A stretch of 64,000 bases of DNA, from positions 1,078,001 through 1,142,000 of the forward strand of contig WPIO01000033.1 of NCBI GenBank assembly GCA_009760855.2, in the 5' to 3' direction. Each line of letters opens with the position of its first letter. The stretch's first letter is position 1. Below the pieces are notes generated by a model that had not been told where the DNA came from, searched no databases, and worked only from the letters and a program-made list of their open reading frames with translations. The translations under genes were made by a program, and so were the position numbers. Shown piece by piece: positions 25,801 through 37,800 of this stretch. Source of the stretch: Cristatella mucedo. Its lineage: Eukaryota; Bryozoa; Phylactolaemata; Cristatellidae.

Positions 25801-28800
25801 GGGTGTATGTCAATGGCTGTCAATGGCTGCGAATCTCATCAGCTAGGAGTTGTTAGCCAGGAGTGACTAACTTAGTTCCGTGTTTGCAAGACTGCAAAAT
25901 GATAATACTAATAGCAATGTGAGAGACATTCATATAGCATCGTAAGAGAACTAAATCTCTTTCTAAGCACTTTAACTAGGCTGTAAAGGAAGCATGCCAA
26001 TAGGTTAGTGATAGCATGCTCAACGTCAGCAACCCTACGCACACCAAGAACAATTCACACTGATCCAGCAAATGCTGTGAGGAATAGGTGCAAAGTTAGC
26101 TTCTTTTTTAAATGTCTAGTCTGTCAAAACATCTGTCGGGAGTGAGTTCAAGTCTTAGGGAATACGAACTGAACGCACGACCTCCAAAGGATTTGAGGTT
26201 ATAATAATAATAATGCACTTGATATAGCACCCTCGGAGAACTCAATCTCTTTCTAGGCGCCTTAAATTTGCTGCAAATAGAAACGTGATTGAATGGTGAG
26301 TAATATCATGCTTGGTAAACAACATGAATAACATGGTTAGGGGTGAAATGCACAGAGTCAGCATGCAAATGTGGTTAGTGGCAGCATGCACAGTGTCAGC
26401 ATGCATAAGCACATCAAGGACGAATCGCAGGGACCCACTAAATGCTGTCCTAAATAGGTGTTTTTAAGTTCTTTTTAAATGTGGTCAGGTCAGGGGATGT
26501 TCTGACTCAGGTCGAGAGGGAGTTCCAGGTTTTGGGAGCATACGAACTAAATGCACGGTCTCCAAAGAATTTGAGGTTTGTACGAGGTATTGGTAAACTG
26601 TTGGATTCCGAAAAGCGGGTGGTACGATGCTTGGCCGGGTGGGGAAGTAGATCTGAGAGATAGGCTGGAGCCAAAGAATGAAGTGACCTAAAAATGAGTT
26701 GAGAGAATTCAAGGTGCTCGAAGGTTGGGAGGTATCAAAGCAAAGATACAACTGAGTGTCATCCGCATAGAAGTGAATGCCTAGATTGTGCTTGGCAATC
26801 ACACCAGCAAGAGGGAGAGTATAAACCGTGAAAAGAACCGGACCTAGCACAGAGCCCCGAGGTACCTTATATTTCAGAGGTACCTCGGAAGATCTTTGTC
26901 CATTCATGTCAATACTCTGTAGTCTCCCACTGAGATAGGATCTGAACCATTGCAGAGCATTGCCAGTGATGCCCAGGCGAGATGAGAGGCACTCAAGAGG
27001 AACTTTGTGGTCGATAGTTTCAAAAGCTGCCGAAAGATCGAGCAAAACAAGCCGAGACACTCTACCCATGTCTGCATTCCTAAGTAGGTCGTTGTACACC
27101 CTAAGCAATGCTGACTCTGTGGAGTGAGTAGCTCTGAAGCCAGACTGGAACTTACTAGCAATGTGTTAAGTTTCAATATATGAGTTCAGCTGGTCCACCA
27201 CGACCCGTTCCAGTGTCTTTGATAGGAATGGTAGAAGGGAGACTGGGCGGTAGTTGCTCAAGTTCTCTCGGTCTAGTGTCGCTTTCTTGAGAAGTGGCCT
27301 GACAACAGCTTTTTTGAAAGGTGCTGGGGCATGACCTGAGGCTAATGACATATTAATTATGTTAGTTATGCATGGCAGCAGCAGATCAATGCAACGTAGG
27401 AGCAGGACAGTGGGAATGGGGTCCAGAGGACTTGTCTTCTTTGATTGGGATATGAACTTCAGGACGAGATCACCAGTGACCTGCTTAAATGTAGACATTG
27501 AGGTGCAGGCAGGAATCGGGGAACAGCATTATACTGGGATGTTGTCATCGAAGGGATGGACTCCCTGATCTTGTCTATCTTCTGCACAAAGAATCGAGAG
27601 AAGCGATCGGCTAGATCATCACAAGTAACACCTGGTAAGGAGCTAATCTGGGAGCGGTTGAGATGATTGATCGTCGGCATCAGCATTTTTGGATTGTGCA
27701 TCTGTGATTCAAAAATTATTGTATAGAAGCTAGACTTGGCCTTTGCTAGGATCGATTGGTACGACCTACAGTAGTCTTCATATGCCTGTCGATGGACAGT
27801 CAGTCCTGATCTTTGTATGCTTTTTCAAGCTTGCGCTTAGTAGACTTGGCTAGTTTAATGTCTGCAGTAAACCATAGGCCGTCTGGGCTAGGGCGCACAG
27901 TGCACTTAGTCAGAAGTGCAAATTCGTCGAGCGTGTTAGCTAGTGTCGTGTTGTAGCTATCTACCAATGATGACAGATCGGAGGGAGGACTGAGCAGCAG
28001 AGGCAAAATAGATATTTTCGCATGGACAGCATCGATGTCAAGGGTCTTGAGGTTTCGTGATTCACAGGTTATTTTGGAGGAGCGGGTGGGCACACACTGT
28101 AGATTGAATGAGATTTGCATGTTGTCAGATAAGCTGGATCTGGTAATAATTGGTGATGACAAGGTGGTTGTATGAGAAAATCTGGTTGAGTGTGATACCC
28201 TTGATGTGAGTAGGGCCATGCACATGAGTCACAAGAGACAATGAGTCAGTCAATGCACGAAATTCAGTGCTGAAGGCATCAGATAAGTGATCAAAGTGAA
28301 CGTTGAAATCACCCATAACGAGGAAGGATCGATTTCTTGCACACAGAATCGAAATGACTGGGTTGAAAAATGAAAAGGTTGGTTCGAGGTACAGTTAAAT
28401 GACTTGAATCAGAAAAGCTGTAAGGGTAAGATGCCTAGCCTGGTTAGGGATCAGTACATATAGGTAGGCTGGAGCAAGAGAATGAAGGAGCCTAGAAGTC
28501 AAAGGTAAAATCTCGACGTCTAAATGTTGCTTGATGGGGAGCCAGTGAAGGTCGGTGAGAAACAGTGTAATGTGGCATGCATGGCGTCCCTGACAGACGC
28601 TTCGGATGCACCTTCAACAGCCATCGATTACTTCGGCTGCTTCTTTCTTACAGACTTCCGGAGCCGACATGATGCTCCGAGCAGCAGCCATGCTTGCTCT
28701 CCACTTTCAATGTGTAGGATAGGAGCTGCTGGTCATCGATGGAATACCAAAGGTGGCAGTGCAAACTAGAAAATGCAGAACTTTCTGGTGCAACATCCAC

Positions 28801-31800
28801 ACAGTTGCTGGTGACTATTGATGACACAGTGCATCATTACAGTAGGCATTCGATCAACAACGGATGATACGGTGAAACAGAAATTGATGACTATATAGCA
28901 AGTACGACATAGTGAAATAGTGAAACGACCCGGCAGAGCAGCAGTCAAAATCAAGCCCTTGGCCAGTGAGAAGCAACTTGCTATTCAATTCCATAGAGAG
29001 GCGGGGTTCTGTGCAGCGCTAAAGTGCATACATTTGGCATCGAATGAAGGGCCCGATATGAGGCCATGCCGAGTTCAGCATAGCTGTTCCGCCCTATTAG
29101 TGGCAGCCAGCCTTGTCCTTGCATCGACTTTTCGCAGCTACATGCGACTTGCGCCGCACAGCTTGCACGTGTACGCGAGTGCAAGTCGCTGTGCGACTGT
29201 CGGGTTAAAGCAAGCAGCTACACCTGCGGCAAAAGAACTAAACTCCTTGCACAGGTACAGTGGTGTGTGCGCGCTTGTGCCTCCGAGCGTTTGCCCAAGC
29301 TCTCGCTCATTCCCACCAAACGGCGCAGCCGAGCCGTTACAACGATTGAAGCAATTCAAGTCAGCCGCGATGGCGCACTAGGTAAGGTGGTTGCTTTTCA
29401 CGACTTCGATCCCGAGGTCGTGGGTTCGAATCCTGCTGCGGGTGATTCTGTATAGCCGCTGCAAGAGGCGACGATAGCCGTAAAGGCTCTTCTGTCGCTA
29501 TACAAAAGAGGCTGTTAAATCAGCTAGTATTTTTTTGTAAGTCGGCGTAAGGGTTGCGGCAGCCACACATGTGGCGCTTCGAGCGCCAACGAGGCGAGGG
29601 CTTGGCAAGCGGCAGACACTCGCTGCACGCATCGTGTTTGCGGGCTCCCTACCAGCGCTTTCTGCAGCATCTGCAAGGTTCGAGTCTTCTCCTCGAGCTC
29701 GAGCCGCTGACTGATGACGGCGTTGGCCACCTCGCTGGCAGCCTGCGACGCCTGCTCCATCTGTGCCAGGTCGCCAGGCGACGGCACGACCAGAGCCGGT
29801 AAAGCGGTGGCCGCAAAGCTGACCGTCACCTTTTCGACCTCCTGGCAAGGAAGAACGAGCATTGTAGCGCCAGAGAGCTGACAGCGCGACAGACTTCGGC
29901 AGGAGGCGACCAGCAGCAGCAGTGTAGGACTTTAGGATCGAGCTGCAGATCAATGGGACCGACGCTCTCGCAAAAGCCTGGCAAAAGCATCGTCTGGCCG
30001 AGCAAGTGCTTGAGAGGCAAGCTGTCTGCAAAAGTCGCTCAGGCTCTGCACCATCAAGCGAATGGCTGCCTTGCACAATCGACAAGCAGTTCGGAGTGGG
30101 GAGGGGGACACGTCCGTCTCTTGTGCTTATGCATGCTGACACAGTGCATGCTGCCACTAACCACACTTGCATGCTGACCCTGTGCATGTCACCCCTAAGC
30201 ATGTTATTTATGTTGTTTATCAAGCATGATATTACTCACCATTCAATCGTGTTTCCCTTTGCAGCAAATGTAAAGCGCCTAGAAATAGATTCGAGTTCTC
30301 TGAGGGCGCTTTATCAAGTGCATTATTATTATTGAAAGATTCAGACCCCTCAGCAAACTCCTGGCCATGTTCTACGGAGAGGGATCTTGAACGGCTGGCT
30401 GATGAGCCTACAAACAAGCACTGAGTCAAAATAAAGTTAATAGCAGCTGATGTGACAGTATTACTTATACATGGAGGCAGATAAGCCTTTTAATTTTAAT
30501 TTTTACCACGAATTTTACCACGCCTACAGCAGTCAATAAGAGGACTGCCTGCTGCAGCACCAAAAAACGTGCAAGCACCTTGCTCGTAGATTCCGTAAGC
30601 CTGCAGTGCGCATAACTTCTCCTTACTCTATCCATTCTCTTCATCAGGCGAGGCCGCATCAGAGGACAGCAGCTGCTCAGGGGTAGGGCTCGACCGGTGC
30701 CACAAAAACTGGTCAGCCATAATTTTTTCAAGCAAACCACTGAGTACTAGCTAGTGTGAGCGTGACAAGGAATGAAAAGGTGAAAGGGTCTACAAGAAAC
30801 TTAGTTATTTCTTATCGGCTAGGCATTCAGTTTGCACATAGCTTGTGAGTGCAGCAGTGCCGACTCCATTTGTCATTTAACTCACGCACGACCCGATGGG
30901 CCGGCCGGAGTAGTGAGACACGAAGCTAGGGAGGCCGAAGCTTGCCGACTCCATGCTAACTAGTGGCCTGTAACCCGTAGCTGGACACTAGTGGCCGGGC
31001 ACTCACCATCAGGATGAGCAGCGAATTCGTAAAACTGGTGGCAAAACTACATCGTGCTGTTTCGAATGCTCTGCATCTAACCCCGGCACCCCTAATCTCC
31101 CATTCCAGTCGACATTGTCACGAATGGCAGTAAGGAAAACCAACGTCCCAGCAGTGGCATCAACTGAGCACCAGTCACATTAGAAATGTGCTGCACAGCT
31201 ACAGAAGCCACTTGTCTCACTTTCTTCACTCTCATATCTCTTTCATATGACTGTACACACATGCATATGCACCTGGCACACATACATGCACGTGCGAGTG
31301 CATTAACACATACAAACCTAGTTAAACATACATTTGTGTCCTCTCTCATTTCATCTCTCTCTTTCTGTCTGTCTGTCTCTCTCTCTCTCTGTCTCTCTCT
31401 CTTTAACGTACCGTCTCGATGTCCTCGAGGCGGTTACTCGTGTCAACCTCATCAAGGAAAGAGAGGATGTTTCTCATTTTGGCATCGGTTAGGTTGGCAC
31501 TTCGCGAGACGGCGGCATCCTGATCTCCGGATGCACCAGCAGCCGCGGCTGCTGCCTCGGCCGCAGCTGCGTCGAGCCTGCGCAATCTCTCCTCCGACAG
31601 GCCGCCTCCTCCTCCTCCTCCCCTATCAGCCACCAGCGAGGCGGTCGGATTGCCGTCGTCGTCATCGTCTTCACCTGCAACCAGGACGGACGTCGAATTC
31701 GCGAACCCCGGCAAGCCGCCCCAAGGCAAGCCCGGCAAGCCGCTGCGCGGACGTGGTGGTGGTGGCCAGGAGTGGGTGGCTGCCGCCATCGCTCCACGCC

Positions 31801-34800
31801 ACGCGCACGAGAGCCGCCGAGGAAGTGACCACGTGCGAAACAGACCCCACGCTGTCGGGCGCAGCCCTTCCGGCGGCTGCAGGCGCTCTTCCTCCTCCAG
31901 CACCTTCAGCGTGCTCATCAGATCCTCGAGGGTGGTACGCGTCGCGGCGGCGCTGCTGGCAATCGAAACGCCCGAGGCCGCGCCGAGTGCGCTCCTTTCT
32001 GTCTGCTGACCGTCCGCGCCCTGCAGCGGCAGCGGGCATGAGCCAAGACCAGTGCGAGCAGCCGTAGCGTCGCCATCCACGACAGCGAGATGCAGTCGAT
32101 GCACGACCGGCCAATAAGCCAGGCGAGCGCAAGGGTGCCACAAATACAGACGTGCATTCGACTGCAGTTCACCGTGAGTCCGGTATTGACTAGGGGATTG
32201 CTGGATGGACCCTCGATACACCCGCTTGGTCTGACCGTCGGTCTGACTCGTAATGCCCGTCATTCGTTCACGCCAAAGCAAGACCGGCATGCTCATGCAT
32301 GGGTGGAATAGATAAAGTCTGGTACGTGCGTGCGAGCCTGCACTTGCTTGTGGGTCCGTGCTCACAGGTGCAAACACGCATGCCCCACGCTGGCGGAGGC
32401 ATCTGCCCAGTGCACGATGGGAAGCACGTGCGAGTGAGCCTGTGCAAGAGGCTAGCTCAACTTGCAAAATGTTAGCCACCGAGCCGGCGATGGCCGGCGA
32501 TGATGGCTGCGCTGGCGAGTGTGGCCATCGATTCGGCAGCTGGTTCGTGCTCTGGGCAACATCTAGTTGTGCCGACGACGGTTGCAACCTGAAAGTGCTA
32601 TCTCGGAGGTCGGCAGCCAATAGGAGGTGGGGGTGTTTGGGTTTTTTATCGGCTGCTCTTGGAATAACGAGCACGGCGGAGCTGCGGTGGTCTCTGCTGA
32701 CCGAGCATTTGAGCCGCGATTTAGTGCAACACAAGACCAGGGCAAGTTACTGGCCTAACGCGAGCAGGAGCTGCAGCAGCAGCTCGGCACCCAAGAGAAG
32801 TTGCTCCACATGCTGTGCTAAAATGCCGGCTAAAGGTCTACACAGGTGGCAGCACACGACAGCGAGACAGTTGAACTGCACCACCCTATTCCTATGCCGA
32901 ACGCTCCATAATTATAGGACCGGCATTAAGGAGTTTATGCCCGGCAATTTTCCCACCTTTTTGGTTCTGTGCTTCATTCGATCTACTAGCTATCACATGA
33001 TACTTGGTAATATTCGGGATTCTCCTTAGCACTCAAGGTACGATATACTGCTTTTCTCGAAACTTTGCTGGCTTCCCCATCAAGTAGAGCACCGACTTCA
33101 AGGCCACAGCGTTCACTTTTTTTTTTAAGCGAAACTTAAAGCTCCACGCGTTTCTTACGAAAGCACACATGCTCCACCACTACCACCTCATGCAAATCGC
33201 CCATTGCCTGCTTATGCCTGCTGCAATTGTGCATGCTAATACCAGCAATCCCTTGATATGCTTCTCTATAGCGTATGCCTCCGCGTGCCCAGAACAGAGT
33301 TAGTTCCTCGGAGTGCTATACAAATGCTTATGGAGTCGGTCATATTAGCTGCCATGAGTACACAGACCGAGATAGTCTACTAAGGAAGCAGCCCTCGAAG
33401 CAGGAAAAGCAGGGCGGAGGCCACTGCCAGGGCAGCCTGCTGCTACAGCGGAGGCGCCTGCCAACGCCACTATAAAAAAAGTACCAGCTGATTTAACAAC
33501 TTCTTTTGTATAGCGACAGAAGAGCCTTTTCGGCTACCACCACTGCTTGCAGTGGCGATACAGATTCGCCCACCGCAAGATTCGAATCCACGACCTCGGT
33601 ACCGAGGTCGTGGAAAGCAACTGCCTTACCTAGCGTGCCATAATGGCCCATCACTGTAGGCCAGTCATCGGCTGAAGGCCTGCGAGGGCACACGAGGACA
33701 AGGGAGAAGCGCAGCCGATAAAGGGGCGGCTGAGCTCTCAGCTTAAGTCTTAGCCAAGAAGGAGGCTCTCGGTAAGCGATCTTCACAAGAAAACCTGCTC
33801 ACAGAAGATGCGAGGGCTCCCACTGGGAAGCTAGTTAGGGCATTCAGATGTATTCTGCGAGCACTGACAAGAAAACCGACCTACTCGAACCGAGTTCAAC
33901 AAGAATGCTTATCGCTACTCCAATCGAGTGTATGTAGCGAGTACAAGCGGCGGACAGTCGAAAGCATTCTTGCAATTCTTGAAAGCCAACGAAGAGGCAG
34001 GCCACCATCTTATCAAAACTTATCCTATCTGCCATCTTATCAAAACGTGCCGAGTCTGACCATGCCAGGCTGCCTGGACAGGGTCAGGGCTGGCAGAGGC
34101 CCACTTGACCTAGAAGTGAATACGACCTAGGCCGAATAACAAGTTGGGATGTGGAGCAGGTGATTTCGAAGGCGGAGGCTGGCAGCCACGGGTCACGTGC
34201 AGGCAGCATGAGCTTCCGGCATGCAAGAAGCCTCCCCAAGCACCAAGATCTCTTGGCAGACCTAGATTCCTCGGCCTGGGGCTCTTGGATAAGAGGAGTC
34301 GTGCCAAGCAAACCGGGTGCTTATAGTCGCAGGGGAGAAGTCCAAAAAGCTCCGGCACATGACACACGTGACCTCTTAATATAAAGAAGTTTTCTTCAGT
34401 TCATCTCAATCAGGTTGACCAAGTTTGAAATAGGAAATGCTATCTGGGCCTAGCGATCCAGTAGGCTTGAATCACATGTCATCCAGGATGCTTCGTACAG
34501 GATAGCTTAATATGGAATTCCATTTGAATGCTTGCAGGCTGCAGACCGATATCAGTGTAGAGAGGCTTGACTTTGCTACTTCCGTGGGCTCAGCCCCCCA
34601 CCCCCGACATGGTGATCCAGGCCACAACCGGCTCACTGTTGGGTACCACAGAAGGCTAGATTTGTCAAACGATACAGGAAGTTCCAAATGAGGTTCTCCA
34701 TGTGTCAGAGTGCCAATCGCCTCGGGTAACCTGCCAAGGTTGATATCCCTATGGGATGCACTATTGCAGGGCTACTCTTTGTGACAGCTGTAGAAATGGT

Positions 34801-37800
34801 CAAATGTAATACGGCATCGGTAGTCCCATGAGATCCCGATCGCAGAGAATCGATGTGTGCACTGATGACATTGCCATCGCAATCCCCTTGTACAGACCAG
34901 GTCAGCAGTGTGCGCAGAAGCGCCTGATGCAGCTACTCACGAGCGTCCAGGTGGCTTCTCAGCCCGAGCAATCGTTGATTCCGAGAAAAAAGGATCGGGC
35001 TCTGTGCGGAACACGGCTCTATCTCCCACCCATGAAAACTAGCTCCGGTGACCGTCAAAGCTCTATTTTATCAAGCCTATCGATGCGCGCAACAAACACA
35101 GACAGGGTTATCCTTCCCCCTCCAGCCAGCCAGAGCTGCACACATGGATGCCACAGTCACCACGCAGCAAGCGCAAAACAGCTCCACAACACAATTGGTA
35201 CACACCTGCTGAAGCTGCTGCTGCTGCGGTTTCTGGTTGCCGTCGACACCAACATCACCACCAGCAGCCATGCCACTACCCAGCTGGTCGGCCCACTCGT
35301 CAGCCCAGGATGCCTGCGAGGCAGGGGCGGCGCTGCCGCGCTGCTTGGTGGCGCCGCTGCCGCCGGTGCTTCGGTCCAAGCTGGAGCCAGCCTCTTGCAC
35401 GACTGCAGCCGCCGCTCGTCCGGCCGACCTCGATCCAGAAGCCGCCGCCGCTGCGCTAGCTGCCGCCGCACCCCTCGGGGTCTTGGCTTTGCCACCCACG
35501 CCGACGGCGGCACCAACGCGGCCGCCTGCAGTGCCCGTGAGCTGTGCTAGCCGGCCGGAAGCCTTCAGCTGAGCGACCTCGTCCTCGGCCTTCTGGCGAA
35601 CGTCAAGCTTCTCTTTCTCTCGCTTCAGCCTCAGCTCCTGCAGTGAGAGCGGCAGCAACTCGCGGCCACGACCAATGAATGCGCCGCCGCAGCTCGTCGC
35701 AGCAGGCAGGCGACCACGCTGGCCGGCACGCTGCCGCAGCAGCCTGACAAATGATAGAGAGCGCGCTCGCGCCGTCGGAAGTACCTCGATGGCCTGCAAC
35801 CGCGCCTGCCGGGCACGCTCCTCACGCAGCTGCTGCCGCCGGCGGCCGTCCTGCTCGAGCTGCGCCGACGAAGCGCCAAGGCCGTCGCCCGCCAGGCGGC
35901 GCTGCTGCTGCTGCAGCTGTCGCTCCTTCTGCTCGTCCATGAGGCGCCGCATGGCCGCTTCGGCGCTGCGCCGCGCCTTCTTTTCGCGTGCGCAGTGCCT
36001 GTACCAGCGTTGGATGCGCGATGCGGCCGAATTCACGCTGCGTATATACTCCTCGGCAGCATGCTTGCTCACGCTGGGCACGGATGAGGCGGCAGTGGCA
36101 GCAGTAGCGGCGGGCCCAGACGACAGGCTGCGCACCAATGAGGCCGAGCCGGAAGCGCCGACGGCAGCTATTGCAGCAGCGGTCGAGCGAATCTCGTTCA
36201 CAGGAGTCTTGTGCATGATGTTCAGATACGAGTTCTCCATGTCGCTCAGCGACAGGCGAGCCGCTGCAGCTGGCCGACTGCTGCCGCCGCCACCAGCGGC
36301 ACCACTGCCTCCGCCCGCTTCTCCTGCCCAGTTCCGGCCGCTGGCGGCGGCACCAGCTGCCGCCGAGCTCTTCATCGTCACCGCATTGTTGGCCGCGTTG
36401 AGAGCCTTCTGAGCTGCCGTGCTTGCACGCAGCAAGGGCGCCGGCGCTGATCCGCTGCCACTTCCACCGGCCCTCGTGCTGTTCACGATCACCGCATCGC
36501 TACCTTGAGACAGTAGCCGAGACACGCGGGCTGCTGCAGCAGCAACGACGGGATCCACCTCGTTGTTCAGCATGCCGCCGTCGTCGTCACTGCTGGTGAA
36601 ACGCGGCGACGGCGTGCGAGCCGCGGCGGCTGCAGCAGCAGCAGCGCTGCCGCCGACCGCTGCAGTGGACGAGGGAGTGCCGGGAATGCTGCTGCCGTCA
36701 CCGTCGAAAGCGCTGCCACTCAGCGAGCTGTCCGGCCGGAACACGCTGTGGCTGTACCACGAAGAAGCGCGGCTCTTCTTGGATGCCGAGCTCGGCGTGG
36801 CGCCGGCAGCTGCTGCTGCGGCAGTGCTGCTGCTGCCGCTGCTTCTACTGCCGTGCTCGGCTGCCTTTCTCTGAAACAGGCAGTTTAGTGCCGACGGTGG
36901 TGCCTAGCAACACTTACCGAGGTGACAGCAGTGGCAGCAGTGGATGGATATTGGTCTACGTGCTGCGTGCGCAGACGAGCAACACGCCGCACGAGCAAGC
37001 AGCCGCCTGCAACAGAGCCCTGTGCGCATGCGCCTCCAGTCTCCCTCAAGGCTCGCTGACGGCCGACTCAGCCCAGACACATCCGCAGTCGTGCAGGAAG
37101 GGCATCATTGCCCAATAGCAGCAGCCATGCTCAACCTAGTGGTCAGCCTTGCAGCTTGCACAACTCAGCCGGCATAATACTTGCCGGTCCAAAAAAAAAA
37201 GATCAAGCGATTCCCTCCTTAGTTCTGTATTCCTTTTTTTGCTGTTGTTTCTGAACCCACTCACCACTGACCCTTAAATTCTCCCCCACATCCGTAGTTT
37301 TTTTTTTTTAATTTAGTCCTATCGGTCATTCGGTCGACTTGCCAGTGAGTGTGTTAATGTGTGTTTGCGTTAATGTGTGTGCACATGCATAAGCACATAC
37401 TCTCGAGTAGGGTAGATAGAAGTCGGAAGCATTGGCAACCCCTTGTTTATGAGAAGTATGCAGCCGACCAACATTAGACAGAAGCACTAAGAACGAATGG
37501 GCCCAATTAATCAAATGCCTTTCATGAGTGTTATCATAGCCCAGTGTATACAACCAAAGATAAAGAGAAAAAGCATTTTCGACACTTAAAATCCATTGAC
37601 AAATGGCAGCCCTCTCCATTTTATAGTGCCTTGAGAACGATTGCACTGTCTATTTTTGGAGGGTCCAAGACCTGCGAACTAGTATGAATACAGCGGTGCA
37701 CCGGTTATACTCATTTCCTGGCCTCACGCTGTCATAAACCAGCATTCCTAGGACTACCTAGTTGAGTGGCATTACGAAGGGCAAAATATAGGCTTGGTAC

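Noticed and set aside
29366-29450. tRNA gene at the SINE-B head
   Set aside because: The region between the boxes is a palindrome rather than a normal anticodon arm, and nine related copies occur in the window.
31650-32009. Plus-strand frames opposite CEP131 exon 6
   Set aside because: Antisense shadows of a real GC-rich exon.
32358-33029. 223-codon plus-strand frame in CEP131 intron 5
   Set aside because: No known motif, composition changes along it, and it is opposite to another equally long frame.
35675-36450. Plus-strand Ala/Arg-rich frames opposite CEP131 exon 4
   Set aside because: Antisense shadows of the coding exon.
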